Shown here: one piece after another, positions 11,540 through 23,787 of the stretch
Position numbering within the stretch: position 1 is the first letter of the stretch
Layout: the number at the start of each line of letters is the position of its first letter
NCBI GenBank assembly: GCA_022578965.1
Contig: MU400534.1
Span: 124,001 to 188,000, forward strand
Direction of reading: 5' to 3'
Length of the DNA stretch: 64,000 nucleotides
From: Xylaria sp. FL1777
Taxonomy: Eukaryota; Ascomycota; Sordariomycetes; Xylariales; Xylariaceae
Made by a program: the position numbers and the translations under genes
Notes under the pieces: model-generated
What the model saw: only the letters and a program-made list of their open reading frames with translations
Told to the model about the DNA's origin: nothing
Databases searched by the model: none

Positions 11540-13491
11540 TCACTGTGTGCTTCTCGGAAGATCTTGTGAGCCTGACTCAAACATAGTTGTCTGAGGCGGT
11601 GGCGACAAGCTTTTCTCCCACTCCTTGATGAAATTCGATGTTGTGTTTTTGATGTTGCTGGGCGTAAGACGGGTCAAGATAGCCTGAGGGAGTTCTTCAA
11701 GCTTGCTGGAAGTCTCAGGAGACGATGGTTGCTGAAGCTCTGTTTTCGACCATTTACTACGTCTGTTCTCTTTTCGTATTAGAAAGCTGGATATTATTGC
11801 TGTTGTTTTTTCTATCTCTTCTCCTGTATTTTTGGTTGGGTGGCTTGTTCTTACACTACGGCTGCGTTTTCATCGGCTTTCTCGGGAATGGCCGGGGCGA
11901 TGTCTCCATTTACAGTACTTCCACTCCATCGTGACGTCTTAACGTTGGCCGAGTCCCAGTTCGCCCAATCGTCGTCATCGAAGTTGTCAAAAGTCAATGG
12001 TGTCCAAGAGAAGTGTTTTCGTGTCCGGGGTTCTGGTCTGGATGTCGTTCGTCTGTGCTGTAGGCGATCGCTCGAGTTACTTGTTGACGAACTACTTGGG
12101 CTATCTGATAGAGTATCAAGCTCTATGGGGAATGGAATCCGCCCACGATTAGCCGTGGAGGCACGTATCGTGTCTTGGTCACCATCGATCCTTTCAGACC
12201 TTGAACCCATCTCAGTGGTTCTATTTGTTGTACCTGATATGGCTTCGTCGCCAACAGTCGCTTGTCTCAGGTCTTCAACGAATGTCCAAAGGCCTTGCTT
12301 GAAATCATTGGCAAGTTGTTTGACACCAGTATGCTGTTGAGTGCTTCGAGGTGGTGCCCACGTCGCACGTTTGTTCACCGGACGAATAAGTGGAGTGGGC
12401 GATTGGCTGATGTATGAATCTGATAACCGTGTACTGTCCTGGTCCTCGAGCCCTGACATGTCACTGACGGACTTAGTAGGTGACAGTAGAGATAGGGTAC
12501 GTGCGTGACCTCCAGTAATAATTGTTCTCTTGTGTTGTCGGGGCGTTCCTTGGCTTTGTGCAAGAAGAATGGCTTTTCTCCTCTCAAGCTCACTAGTTCG
12601 CTTTGATGCTGGGCTATCCTCCCGACCGTCACGGAGATTTGCAGCAGCTGCTAAAACTCGGGGAGGCTCAGCGGTTGTGTTTGGCGGTCTCTTTTTGCAA
12701 GCTTCTGATATAGTCCATTGTCTCTGCAGTTTCTTCAGGTTTGCCTCAGCTCGTGCAAGCTCTTCTCGAAGCTCTAGCACACGGCGTTCTTGTGCCGCAA
12801 TGGCAACGATGAAATCGTCCGAGTCAACGGGTGAATTAACGGTCAAAGTCTCGATAGGAGTCGGAGGCATAGACGATGTCGGCGTAGGCCTCGAAGAGAA
12901 ACTGTTTGGTAGTGCAATTGGCAGTGTTAAGGAAAGTCGATTCGCATTTCTCGAGGCAGACGATGTAGAGCGAGCTGGGCGCGTCTCAAATGTCTCACTT
13001 CTCGTGGGCGGAGGCATGGAGACTGACGTAGTCGCATCCATGGTATTCGACCCATTTTCTTCGGCCCATCCCCTTTCGCTGACCTGAGATGAAGGTATGG
13101 GAGTAGTAGCTGGCACCGTATCTTCTGACCCCAGGTCAATGCTCGAGGCATTCAACACCGCATCAAGAGACGCAGGTGTAACGGGCGAAGCACGCGACAG
13201 ACGACGCTCCAACCCCATGTCTGCCCACGCGAACGGCCGGAGAACTCTTCCAATAGAACGGCAATTAGAAGGTTCACCTATGAGACGTCGGCGCTGACTT
13301 GGATTAGGGTGATAAGATGAGGAAAGAGTGGATGGGGCACTCGGGGCACGACGGTGCCTCTGGTGTCGCTCGGAATTTGATGTCCTTCGAGAATATAGAA
13401 CAATGACTATGTTGTTGAGACGTCTATGGTTGAAAAGAGTGCACGAAGAGGATGTGGCCAGACAGATTTGTAAAAGTTGTTTTTGTTTCAT
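11540..13491 (-). CDS. DUF4048-type conserved fungal protein
   Basis: Main exon 13491-11855 and a last exon 11762-11540, joined at a strong GTAAGA donor to read AVVRSKWSKTELQQP, giving about 619 residues. The middle shows NRLSLTLPIALP, a coiled-coil segment (IAAQERRVLELREELARAEANLKKL, interrupted here for length by neither gap nor stop) and ELERRKAILLAQSQGTPRQ with GGHARTLSLLSPTK, which I recall from the DUF4048 family. The rest is Ser/Thr/Pro-rich and likely disordered. The tail has NFIKEWEKSLSPP. The function of the family is unknown to me. The N-terminal 40 or so residues (MKQKQLLQ onward) look unlike the rest and could be an upstream leader or contain an unrecognised intron, so the start is uncertain. 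Confidence 0.68.
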
Positions 13492-15265
13492 GGATAGACG
13501 ACGAAATAAATTGCGGTCACTGCCACATAACCCACACCAACAACCCTAGGCAGATGGTGATGGGCAGTGCGCGAAGACTGCGGTAGCAGCTAGGTATGGA
13601 TAAAAAGAGCGAGCGAAGTGAAGCTGTATTTGAAAACAGCGTTGGGAAGAGATTGAAGGAGCACCTAAGGAGGCAGGTACTTGGCCAATATAAGCAAGCT
13701 CCAGGTATCGGTGCCTGGAAGTACAGTAGGGTGGGATTGGGACCTGCAGCCAGTGCTGGGTGTGCCACCTATAATAGATACCCAGGTCTGATAATTCCCA
13801 ATAAGATGATAGGGCCGCCAGTCCCTGTCAGTCAGGGGCAGCCGAGAGCCTAAGTAGGCGGCGAATGGTGACCTTAAGTGAGAGGTAGGAATATGTAAAC
13901 AATGAAAGTAGTTGGTCGAAGACGTTGAATTCCCCGGGTATCTCTGTGCGAGTTCGGAATATTAATAGTAAAGTATGGTTCATTCGAGGGATTGTGATGG
14001 TTACATAGGTGTTCCAGTACTGGTAAGTCGGTACCGGTACTGTATATCTTGTTCCAGCTGCCAGCCGAGCAACCGTAGCATTGGAACTGTTGAGGACGTA
14101 TTTAAGGGTGCATACACGTGTAGGCTGTATGTAGATAGCAAATGAAAGACGATAGACAGAGCATGGGTGATAAGAGGACGGGCATACCGGTCCTGATCGG
14201 ATGGGAATCGGTCAAGGGTCTGCTTAAATATGGGATATTAGGAAAGTTATTTCATCTGTATCCCTCGAGGTTGTTTATTTTGATTCGTCATGTACGCAGT
14301 AGGTGCTATATCTAGCCTCCAAGCCTCTAATGCCACCGCTAGACTAACCCAGCTTTTCCGACGAAACAACTACCAAAACTCCACAGGAACCCTGATCGAT
14401 GACTGATCTTGTCTGGATTGGATTGGGCTGTTTTGGTAGCTGCGTCATATGATTTAGGGGCAGACTTTGTGGATATTGGACATCTTATGAAGATATGATA
14501 CACGGAAGTTCATCTCTCCAGTGTAGTAGTACAGTGGATGAACAGGTTGTTCTATGTACCTACACACCAGCAGATCTACCCAGTATAGCGTCAACTACCC
14601 TGCAAGGGCGAAATTGATGTCCTGCAGGTTCCAATTCTTTGTGGAGAACTTAAAGAGAGAGTCCACTTGAACAACGCTGGTAACTGGCTTGGTTTGGCTG
14701 GGGGACCCATAACACTGACTGACGACGGGCAGCGGAACCCCCTTTAGCTGAGTCGTGGCTGAGGTATGAATGGTAGCGAAAATAGACAGCTGGCGCACGG
14801 TGACAATAGAAGAACGCAGCTGCCACAGCCTAGGTACTTATTATTGTATTATTGTCCATTATTTCGCTTGGTGGATACCTATACGCATAGTACGCAGTAG
14901 GAAGGCACGTGAACACGGGTTATTGACATCGCGTCAAGCTCCGGCCCCGCGTTGGCTAATCAGAAGAGGCCGACCTGCTTGACTCGTCGCTAATGGTTTT
15001 GTGTCTAAAACCTTTGCTGCCTTCAGGTCCAACTTCTTTGTCAGTTCTTTTTCTGGGAATTCTCAATGCAAGTTTACCTCAGGCAATCAATTGCGCTTGC
15101 TTCACAATCCCGCGCTAGCAATGGCTTTGCGCTCTTTGCTGCCTGCAAACATGATCTGTCTCTCATATATATATCTCGACCTGGTCCTTTTCGACTTGGT
15201 CTTAGAAGAAGGAGCCAGTTCCTCTCCATGACTCGCTTTCTGCGGATTTACCAATTTTAGTTACA
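13492..15265. promoter_or_regulatory. Divergent intergenic region, DUF4048-type gene / DNA ligase
   Basis: About 1.8 kb between two divergent genes. It includes a GGTACCGGTACTG palindrome-rich patch near 14029-14042 and several GTAGGTA/TACCTA words. No coding stretch was supported on either strand. Confidence 0.5.
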
Positions 15266-18200
15266 ATGCCATTTCCCTATAGATATATATGTGATCTGCT
15301 TCAACAACTCGACGATGAAGCGCGTAAATCGCCTAAGAAGCGAAAGCACTGCGATGCCATCATTACGTCCTGGTTCCAACAGCACCGCTGTCTCTTGAAT
15401 GCGCCGGGAAACGATGCCTGTGCCATACTCTCGATGTTGTTACCGGAGAGAAGGACGGATCGAGTCTACAACATCCAGGTCTCAAAACTACAAAGCATCT
15501 TTGGCAAGGCTCTGATGCTAGGGGCATCGCGTGTACTGGAACTTCGGCGATGGTCCGAATCTGGCTCTGGCATAGATCTTGCCGAGTGTATTGAGTGTGC
15601 ATTACGTCAGACAGTGAGGCATCCTTTCCGCCCTACTATGCTGGCATGCATTTTATTCGAGACGAGCCATAAAACTAATTGGTAACCTTTAGCCTAACTC
15701 TCGCGATGATACAACCCATCTTGCCGTAGAGGAAATTGATGAGACGTTGGGTCGCATAGCAGCAGCCTGCAGATTTAGCTCACCTGCCGTTAGAGCCCAA
15801 CATCAATCATCCAACGTGCGCGATCCCAACACATTACTGGCTAGTATCTACACGCGTCTTGGTTCACGGGATGCAAAATGGTTTACTAGGCTGGTCCTGA
15901 AGAATTATCTGCCCTTGGAACTGAATCCACACGTCGTTTTCTATAACTACCACCCGCTACTGCCCCAGATGATGAAAATCAGAGATGACCTTTCCGTTGC
16001 GACAGCATATGTACAGCATATTGATGAGAAGTCATATGCGCCGGAGACAATTGCAAGTATACTGAAACCGCGCCTTGGAACAAAAGTTGGGAGACAACCA
16101 TGGTTCAAAGGAAGAAGCATAAAACATTGCATGGATATGACACAGGGGCGAGAAGTTGTGTGCGAGCAAAAGATTGATGGCGAGTATTGCCAGATTCATA
16201 TCGACCTTCGTAAGCCTCGCGACTGCATTCAAATTTTTTCCAAGAGTGGTAAAGACAGTACAGCGGATCGTAACTGCTTGCACAAGTTAGTCATGGTTTT
16301 GTAACTCATCTCCGGCTGCCGGCTAACATGGAGATAGGACTATACGTGAATCTCTCAAGATAGGGCATGCGGATTGTCTTTTTACCAAAGGCTGCATTCT
16401 GGAAGGAGAACTTGTGGTATATAGCACTAAGGTAAGAACCCGTTGTATTCTTGTGGCATCGACTTTCACTAATGTGTGAGAGATAGGAACACAAGATTCT
16501 CCCATTTCATAAGATTCGTAAACACGTTTCTCGTTCCGGTTCATTCTTAGGCACTGCAAATGATTCACAGTAAGTTACTACTTGCTATACTCATGGACCT
16601 AGAGCTCACATGCCAATAGAGCGCACGAATACGAGCACCTTATGATCATATATTATGATGTGCTCCTAGTCGACGATGAATCTTTACTCGGCGTGAAGAA
16701 TAGTGAACGGTTTCGACGGCTGAGCGAGATAGTCACCTATCGAAAGGGTTACGCGGAACTCGTATCTCGAACCACCATCTACACCTCTCGGCCCTCGGCC
16801 GTCCCGGCTCTGCGTGAGCTTTTCGCGCAATGTATTTCTTTGCGCGGTGAAGGATTAGTATTGAAGCTAGACGAGCCTTACTTCGATTTTAACGGAACAA
16901 CCCGACGCTACAGTTGCTGCAACATCAAATTAAAGAAGGAATATGTCCAAGGATGGGGGGACGTTGGAGACTTTGCAGTTGTTGGCGCATCTTACGATGC
17001 TGCAAAGGCCAGAGAGTATAGGTTGCCCAACGTGAAATGGACCCATTTCTTCATAGGGTGTTTAGAAAACAGTAACCAAGCGCGAGCGAAAACGGAGATG
17101 CCTCGATTTCGGGTAACAAATATCGTTGAGCTCTCTGGACCGGTGTTATCAGGATTCTGGGCGCAACGAAGCCCAATGTCGGTGCCATACGAAGATAATA
17201 GTTTCATTGAATTGAACTATAATGGAAGTGTCCTGGCAAAGAAACCGACGGTTATATTTCAATGCCCCTTAGTTTTTGATATGCGCTGTTTTGCCTTCGA
17301 CAAAGAACCAAACACAGCCTTCTGGAGCATGCGATTTCCCCAAGTATCGAAGATCCATCATGATAGATCATATCTAGATACCATCACCTTTTCCGAGCTG
17401 CAGCAAATTGCTGAAGCTGCAACACATGTTCCAGAGGAAGAGGATAGCCAGGAGATGCGCCAATGGGTAAAAGCTCTCGAAAAGATGGATCGCGGAAAGT
17501 TCTCGGCAGAAGCCCTAAGTCAAGCGACCACCTGCTCAGATGTCTCCTCTTCGCCTTCATCGTCAACGTCGCCTAGGTTTACTCCACGACAACCTAGAGC
17601 TAATCTGCCTACGCCTCCGAAGTCTTCAGCTGTCGAAGCTGTAGTAGCCTCTGCGGATAGTAAACTTGGTGGTTCGACAGGATCGAGTTCAAGCCAGCTT
17701 AAACGGGCGGTCACTGAGCAGTCAAGACCAGGCTACGCTGCAAAACGGCGTCGCGGGCACATGGACACATCGTCGATAAACCCGTCACAGCAAAGTACTC
17801 CGGCTGGGTCCTTGATTCGCACGCGACATCGGGAGCCTCTCAGCCAGGTAGACGTAAATGTTTCTGAGAAGCCACGTACAGAATCCCAGCATTCTGCGTT
17901 TAACTTATCAACAATGACCCCATCAACTCAAGACGAGGCTGATTTCCGTGTGGAAAAGGCCATTGCTTCATCACCTGTTGCGTATTATACCGCCTCGGAA
18001 ATGGTCTCCTCACCGCCTAGTAAAGGCACCAGAACCCGACGAGATTCAGTGGCAACTCGGGATCAAAGCAAGCCAAGCCAGTCAAACTCTTTATGCTGCT
18101 CCATTGCTGCACATGAATGTGCTCTCGCTAGCTGCTCTATCCTTCTATCACCCTGTATATCTAGTTATGCCTGGATCACAGATGACCTGCTGAAACGGCA

Positions 18201-18552
18201 CGGCGTCCTTGATCCTCTTCTCGACCCCCGGGTATGGCACAGCATGGACTCATGGACGAGCTTCAGCAGAAGCTCAGGCAGCTTTGAATGCGAGTCGACA
18301 GCTAAGTCTACACCCGGAAGAAGACAGCGGGCCCGAAAAATCTGCCTCGTCGAATCGAGACGGAAGGAAGCGACCGAGGCCTTCCTTCAAAAAATAAAGG
18401 AAGCTGACCTCAAGAGAAAAGGCGGCGAACGAGAATGGGTCGCCGTCTATGATTGGAGGGTCCTCGAGACTATCACAGAGCAGGAGGAGCAGGGAAAGTC
18501 ATCATCCCGGGGCACAGATCCTTGGCGGCGGTTTTATGTGGGACTTGTATAG
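15266..18552 (+). CDS. ATP-dependent DNA ligase, LIG4-like fungal paralogue
   Basis: Five exons: 15266-15613, 15693-16285, 16338-16431, 16487-16569 and 16620-18552, giving about 1016 residues with all phases matching. The N-terminal part fits a DNA ligase N domain (YRYICDLLQQLDDEA). The nucleotidyl-lysine motif I is EQKIDGEYCQIH (Lys near 276), followed by FSKSGKD, ILEGELVVY and a YYDVLLVDDESL block. Motif IV/V-like sequences are RGEGLVLKLDEPYF and NIKLKKEY. Ligases of this class seal nicks using ATP-adenylated lysine. The C-terminal third is Ser/Pro-rich, ending in a folded-looking part (KICLVESRRKEATEAFLQKI, EREWVAVYDWRVLE) that may be one BRCT-like unit; the tandem BRCT pair of canonical LIG4 is not evident. 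It is therefore called a paralogue, with a role in repair or end joining only inferred. Confidence 0.85.
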
Positions 18553-19195
18553 ATAAGTATACGACATGCGTTGCTTTGCTCGTTTTCATCACTGGCGCAT
18601 TGTATTTATGATACCACGGCATAAGATATTGGGTGGTTGCATACTGGTTCTCGCATAGATGGAGCAGGATAGAGGCGCTTTAATATACTTAACGCGATGT
18701 GTTTTCTCACTTAAACGAGTAATCGAAAACTAAATATCACGTAGTTTTCCCCCCTGAGACTATTGAGAGTGCGCACGAGATTTCTTACTTTGAATGCGAA
18801 GTCGGACCTTGTTTTTGAGAATGTCAATCCATGACGTGACATTTTATTTGATAGATAATTAACTTGACGCAGTAAGCTCTAACTCTATTATCAATCGACG
18901 GGGATAGGTCACTTTTACGTGATCCCAAAAAGCTGTAATCCCCATGTTCCTGGCCGGTTCTTTTCTTTTTGCCCAGTCTATGTTATATCCCAACGCTCCA
19001 AGTTTGTTAGTTATTACAGCCAGCCAGCCATTTGCTCAAAAAAAAAAAAAATCGTTAGCGTTTCGTACGGCCTGGGGATTTAAGAGATCCCTCGTCATTG
19101 CCGTGCCGTCCGTCTAATTCACCCTTGAAAACCCCCTCCCCTAACCCCCATTCTTTCTATGGTGTCTGTTCGTTTGTTGATTCCCCTCCCCCTAT
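18553..19195. other. Convergent intergenic region, ligase / ERG2
   Basis: 3' flanks of two convergent genes. It has a poly-A run near 19038-19051 and pyrimidine-rich sequence from about 19100. Nothing else is seen. Confidence 0.6.
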
Positions 19196-19968
19196 CTACA
19201 TCTTGCCGATGGCCAGGTTGCCGAGCATCTCGCGGCCGGTGATCCAGGCGGTGCGCCAGAGGGTGGGCACGTCGAGGGTGGAGGAGAAGCCGTCGGCGAA
19301 GCCGAAGAAGATCATGGGCGGGATCCAGCCGCGCGCGTACTCCATGGCGAAGCAGCCCTCGGGCATCTTGTACTGCTTGACATCGCCGCGGTGCAGGTGG
19401 TGCACGGTACCTGAGGGGAACACCTCGTGCGTGAACTCGCCCGGCGTGTACGCCCACTGCTCGCCCGACAGGATGTGGAAGTAGTCGTCCGCCGTGTGTC
19501 GGCCCGTGTGGCCCTCTGTGCCGACTGCTGTGCCAAAGATGATGAGGTACTCGGTTACGCCTATAGAGAGTCGTCTGTTAGTTTTTATGGCTATTCTCGG
19601 ATTTCTCTATCTGCCCTCCGTCTTCGGAGGATATTGGAAAGGAAGCAAGAGGAGACAAAGAACAACGTACTAGCATGGATCAGATACATGCCGCCCATGG
19701 CGCCGCCGGCGTTGTTGAGCATCCACTCGTCCGGGTTGTGGTGCTTGCGGGAGTTGATGTAGGAGGGGTGTGTCACGGTAAGCTCGTCGTAGATGTAGTT
19801 GACGATAGCGCCGGTGTCGTTGCCGTGGGCGGCGATGGCGCGCGTCTGCAGGTCGTGCAGCTTCTCGATGTTGAAGATGTAGAAGCTCTCGAGGTTGCGC
19901 TCCAACAGCATGACGATGGGCGTGAACACACCGAGCGCAATGGCGATGATGGTCAACAGGCGCGACAT
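19196..19968 (-). CDS. ERG2: C-8 sterol isomerase (ergosterol pathway)
   Basis: Exons 19968-19671 and 19560-19196, joined as LIHAS/VTEYLIIFGTAVGTEG, giving about 220 residues, the usual ERG2 length. The enzyme shifts the delta-8 double bond of fecosterol to delta-7 (episterol) in the ER membrane; it is the fungal relative of the sigma-1 receptor. An N-terminal hydrophobic segment (LLTIIAIALGVFTPIVMLL) anchors it. Diagnostic blocks are GGAMGGMYLIHAS, EGHTGRHTADDYFHILSGEQW, HHLHRGDVKQYKMP and FAMEYARGWIPPM. It is divergent from CSL4. The 5' leader immediately before the ATG is a CAG/CCG-rich run. Confidence 0.95.
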
Positions 19969-20665
19969 TTTTGCTGCTGCTGTTGCTGCGGCTGCTGCGG
20001 CTGCTAAGAGTAAAGAAAACAGATATCTAAGGAGTGACTTGAAGACTAAAAAAGCTTGAGATTAAGAACCACGATCAATGATGGCAACAACGGTGAAGAA
20101 CCGACTGCATATAAATAAACGGAATTTAGCGAAGAGGCTGACAACGGCTACAAATTCATATCTACACATAGATATGCTTTAGTAAGAGATGGGCCGTATT
20201 AGTATTCGTATAGCTTCCTCCTTTTATTATTTATGTACATATGCAGGGCCGTGTAGGGGTGTGTAAGAGTATACCTGCACAGGTAAGCACCTAGTCGGGA
20301 CCCTTCGTCTATGCCGTAGGGTCGATTGTGGGGGTCTTGAACTCCGGCAGACGAAGGAGCGGGAATCGATAAGCACCCTACTTTTTAAGCCGCTTTCCTA
20401 TTGGCTGGCTGCCCAAAGGATGATCGTCGTAAGGGATCCTCGGGTCCCGATCCAATTGATCAATTGCATGAAGCTTTAAGTACGCCGTATACTAACTACA
20501 CCACTCCAAGGAAAAAGTGAAATCCGATTTTTCATGCGTTTGCCCAGCCAGCTCGGTGCCGTCGCAAATCCGCAAAGCCGCAAAGCCGCAAAGCCGCATA
20601 TTGCCCGCAGCAACACACAGCGCTATATCACACCATCACCATCACCATCACCGCCAATAGCGACA
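19969..20665. promoter_or_regulatory. Divergent promoter region, ERG2 / CSL4
   Basis: About 700 bp between divergent start codons. It includes a CTG/CGG-rich tract (about 19973-20004), a CCGCAAAG tandem repeat (20570-20598) and a CACCAT run (about 20630-20652). The CSL4 reading frame stays open upstream of its ATG through both of the last two repeats. Confidence 0.55.
20570..20598. repeat. CCGCAAAG x3 tandem repeat
   Basis: Three perfect copies of an 8-base unit plus a partial fourth, upstream of the CSL4 start codon. A separate (CACCAT)n run follows at about 20630-20652. Confidence 0.8.
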
Positions 20666-21420
20666 ATGGCGGCCGCGCAGGCACCAACAGTAGCCATACC
20701 GGGCCAGCTTCTCGGTCCTTCGAACAGATATAGCGCCGGCCCGGGAACGCACCTCCATGAATCAAACCTCTACTCCTCACTGCTGGGCACCATCAGCATC
20801 ACACAACCAGAAAAGACAACACTAGGCCCCGCGAAACGCATGCACCGCATCGCAGCTCTGAATGCGCCAAGCACTTCATCTAGCGCGAATTCTCTACCTA
20901 CTATATCTGTCTCCCCGGCGAGCGGCAGCACGGCCGAGCAGCAAGACAAGCGTGAGGTTCTACCAGAAGTCGGCAACATCGTCCTGTGCCGCGTGACGCG
21001 GATCACACCACGGGAGGCCACGGTTGCGATCCTCATTGTAGGCGACGCCGTGCTGTCTGCGCAGTGGCAGGGTGTGGTGCGTGTACAGGATGTGCGCGCC
21101 ACCGAGAAAGACCGTGTTAAGATCTACGAGAGCTTTCGGCCCGGCGACATTGTGCGAGCGCAGGTGGTGAGTTTCTCTAGGCATGCTTTAAACGCAAAGA
21201 ATAGCCCCCCCCGATGAATACAAGCTGACAAAGGCCGTGTCCGTTATAGATATCATTGGGTGACCAGGCCAACTACTACCTCTCGACCGCAAACAACGAA
21301 CTCGGCGTCATCATGGCTACGAGCGAGGCGGGCAATACCATGTTCCCCGTTAGCTGGAAGGAATACAAGGACCCCGAGACGGGCTTAAGCGAGAGCCGGA
21401 AAGTTGCCAAGCCTTTTTGA
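20666..21420 (+). CDS. CSL4: Exosome complex cap subunit Csl4
   Basis: Exons 20666-21166 and 21250-21420, joined as VRAQV/ISLGDQANYYLSTA, giving about 223 residues. Csl4 is one of three S1/KH cap proteins of the RNA exosome, in nucleus and cytoplasm, and helps thread RNA into the core for 3'-5' decay and processing. The N-terminal domain starts TVAIPGQLLGP, typical of the family. The S1-type RNA-binding domain follows: LPEVGNIVLCRVTRITPREA, WQGVVRVQDVRATEKDRVKI, FRPGDIVRAQV. The C-terminal part, with ELGVIMATSEAGNTMFPVSW, ends at KVAKPF. The frame is open to an upstream ATG at 20534, but the translated leader is repetitive; the ATG at 20666 directly precedes the conserved block. Confidence 0.94.
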
Positions 21421-22656
21421 GGGATGATTAGATTTGGCTGGGATCCGGTACTACACTACAATATACCTGCGACCAGCACTGCTGAAAACGAGAAAGCCTA
21501 TGGCGCCATGATGTTTGCGCTACACCGCGGATCAAAATGGCCATGAACTATGACGCTCTGGTCTAAGGAAGCCAGTGCGCCTAAGTCGAGTTCGCTAACC
21601 GCCGTCAATGATGTACGGTCTTACTCTGCTAGAACCGGGTAAAGTCCAGTGCTCTAGATCTACGGTGATGAAGACAAGACTATCTTCCGAGACCGAGTTC
21701 TAGAAACAACAAAACTTGAGCTGCCAATTGAATAGGTCACAGACATATGGTCAGTCTATTGAAAAGGGCTTCAAATTGAGTTACCGGGAACAAGGCCCAA
21801 TTGAGAGGCTCTTGCATGGTAATTTGATATCCCGCGTGGCTATCCATAGATTTTTCCGAGTCGGCGGTAGAATCTCCTCCAACTCGGATGCTTTCCCCGC
21901 CCTTGGGATGCATACCTGGGCTAGGATAGGTATGTTTAACTATTGTTGAATGCATTTAGTTGACACATGGCGGAATAAGGAGAAATATTAAGAATTGACA
22001 AGTATCCGAAACTCTACGTAGTCAATTTTGACGTATCTTATTAGGGTTCTGAGGTAAGAGTCGAGGAAAAGATAAAATAGAGCTGGCTTATTCATACGTA
22101 TAAAACGAGGCGCAGCCAGCAGAAATGACATGTGCAAAATTGAACCCCAAAAATAGATAAACCCCGGACTGCCCATCCAGACCCAAAAAGATCAACAGCT
22201 TGTGCCCGACCTATCCAGACTAGGTACAGCCGCTTTCTCAAGAATGCGATTTCTACAATGGCATGCAATGAAGAAGTTTGAACCGTAACACAGCTTGTTT
22301 ATTCAGGATCCCAATTGACATTGACCGCCGAAATACGAATTCATCGTCAAGCCTAGCGAGCACTGACGAGTTTACTCGGTTCGGTACATGTTTACTGATT
22401 ACCTAAACAACCGAAGTACCGATAAAGTACGTCGTTGGTAAATAACGGTAAACAACGGTAAACGAAAAAAGAACACTGCAGGTGTCTGTCTGAATAAGCA
22501 CTCGGGTGTCGATCTGTGCAACCTCCTGCAAACCTTAACTGCGAGGTGCCATATCCACGGCGTTAGCAGTCGAGACACACGATCAGTATTATTCCTCGCC
22601 CACCGACCTCCCTCTTTGTTCGGTCCGACGCATTCAATGTACTCAAGACATAGACA
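21421..22656. other. Intergenic, CSL4 3' flank and SEC2 upstream region
   Basis: No supported gene. Short repeated GGTAAACAACGGTAAAC words lie near 22439-22465. The stretch should contain the SEC2-like promoter. Confidence 0.55.
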
Positions 22657-23787
22657 ATGGCTACAACCATGACAATGACGCTACCGTCAGCAGCAGCAAC
22701 GACAACAACAACCACAACCCTCTCGATAACCGAACCATGCTGTCCGAACTGCGGTCTTGCTCTCCCATCTCCCACTCCCAATCCGCACGAAGCTCTCCTC
22801 CAAGCACAGCGCCAGATCGAGGACTTGCAATCACAAGTACGACTGCTGACCCAGAAGGCCACGGCAGCCGTCGACCGATGGGCCGACTACGAAGATGAAT
22901 TATCGCGCCTTCGCGCCGCGTCGACGAGCACCAATTCCACCACGACAACATCCACAAAGATCCATAACAACAACAGTAGTAATAATAATAATAGACCTCA
23001 CACCCCGGACCCAAGCGTAGGCACCAGCAGTCCGCGCTCCTCATTCCTCGGAGCCGGCGCCGCCTCACGGATAAGCCAGCTGCTGTCCCCGCGGAAATTA
23101 GCATCAGCAGCATCAGCGGCAGCACTAGCAGTAGCAACATCCTCTTCCACACCGCCATTAAATACAAACACAGCACCATTGCCACCATTACCCCCACTAC
23201 CGCCACTACCGGAACAGCAGCAGCAAAGAGGAAGTCTATCCTCCGTCTCCTCCCCCGCGCTCCCCCTGAACCCCCGGGACAGCAGCAGCAGCAGCAGCAA
23301 CGTGGCCGAAGCGCGAGATCTGATGACGGCGCTGGCGCGCGAGAGGCGGCTGCGCGCGGCCGCTGAGGAGAAGCTGGCGGCGACGAACCGCGAGGTCGAG
23401 GACCTCAGCGCGTCGCTGTTCGAGCAGGCGAACAACATGGTGGCCACGGAGCGGCGCGCGCGGGCGGCGCTTGAGGCGCGCCTCAGCGAGCTCGGGCAGC
23501 GCGACGAGGAGAAGCGGGCGCGCATCGGTCGGTTGGAGGGCGCTGTGAGGAGGATCGAGCGCGTCAGGGTTATGTTGGAGGATAGGGAAAGAGACAGGGA
23601 TATGGATAGGGGTAGGGATGTGGAGGTAGAACGGGAGGAAGGGGATGAGGAAGGGAGCGAGGGGATAAAGGTAGTAGAGGAAGAGGAGGAGGAGGGAAAG
23701 GGAAATGGGGAACCTGATGGCGTGATGAAGCGGGAGCGGGATATGCACGGCGAAGCGGCGCGTGGGAATAAGATTGAGGAGGATTGA
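22657..23787 (+). CDS. SEC2: Sec2-type Rab GEF coiled-coil protein
   Basis: A single exon of 376 residues. The core is a long coiled coil (about 215-320) with EKLAATNREVEDLSASLFEQ and ANNMVATERRARAALEARL, the signature of the Sec2/Rabin8 N-terminal domain. That domain works as a parallel coiled-coil dimer exchanging GDP for GTP on the exocytic Rab Sec4 at secretory vesicles. The N-terminus has a CCPNCGLALP pair of Cys (possible zinc knuckle) and a first short coiled coil. Low-complexity Asn, Ser, Pro and Ala runs, from CAG/AAT-type repeats, separate these. The C-terminus is highly charged (Glu/Arg) and has no obvious phosphoinositide-binding extension, so it is short compared with yeast Sec2. 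The symbol is given by domain similarity only. Confidence 0.75.
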   Translation: MATTMTMTLPSAAATTTTTTTLSITEPCCPNCGLALPSPTPNPHEALLQAQRQIEDLQSQVRLLTQKATAAVDRWADYEDELSRLRAASTSTNSTTTTSTKIHNNNSSNNNNRPHTPDPSVGTSSPRSSFLGAGAASRISQLLSPRKLASAASAAALAVATSSSTPPLNTNTAPLPPLPPLPPLPEQQQQRGSLSSVSSPALPLNPRDSSSSSSNVAEARDLMTALARERRLRAAAEEKLAATNREVEDLSASLFEQANNMVATERRARAALEARLSELGQRDEEKRARIGRLEGAVRRIERVRVMLEDRERDRDMDRGRDVEVEREEGDEEGSEGIKVVEEEEEEGKGNGEPDGVMKRERDMHGEAARGNKIEED

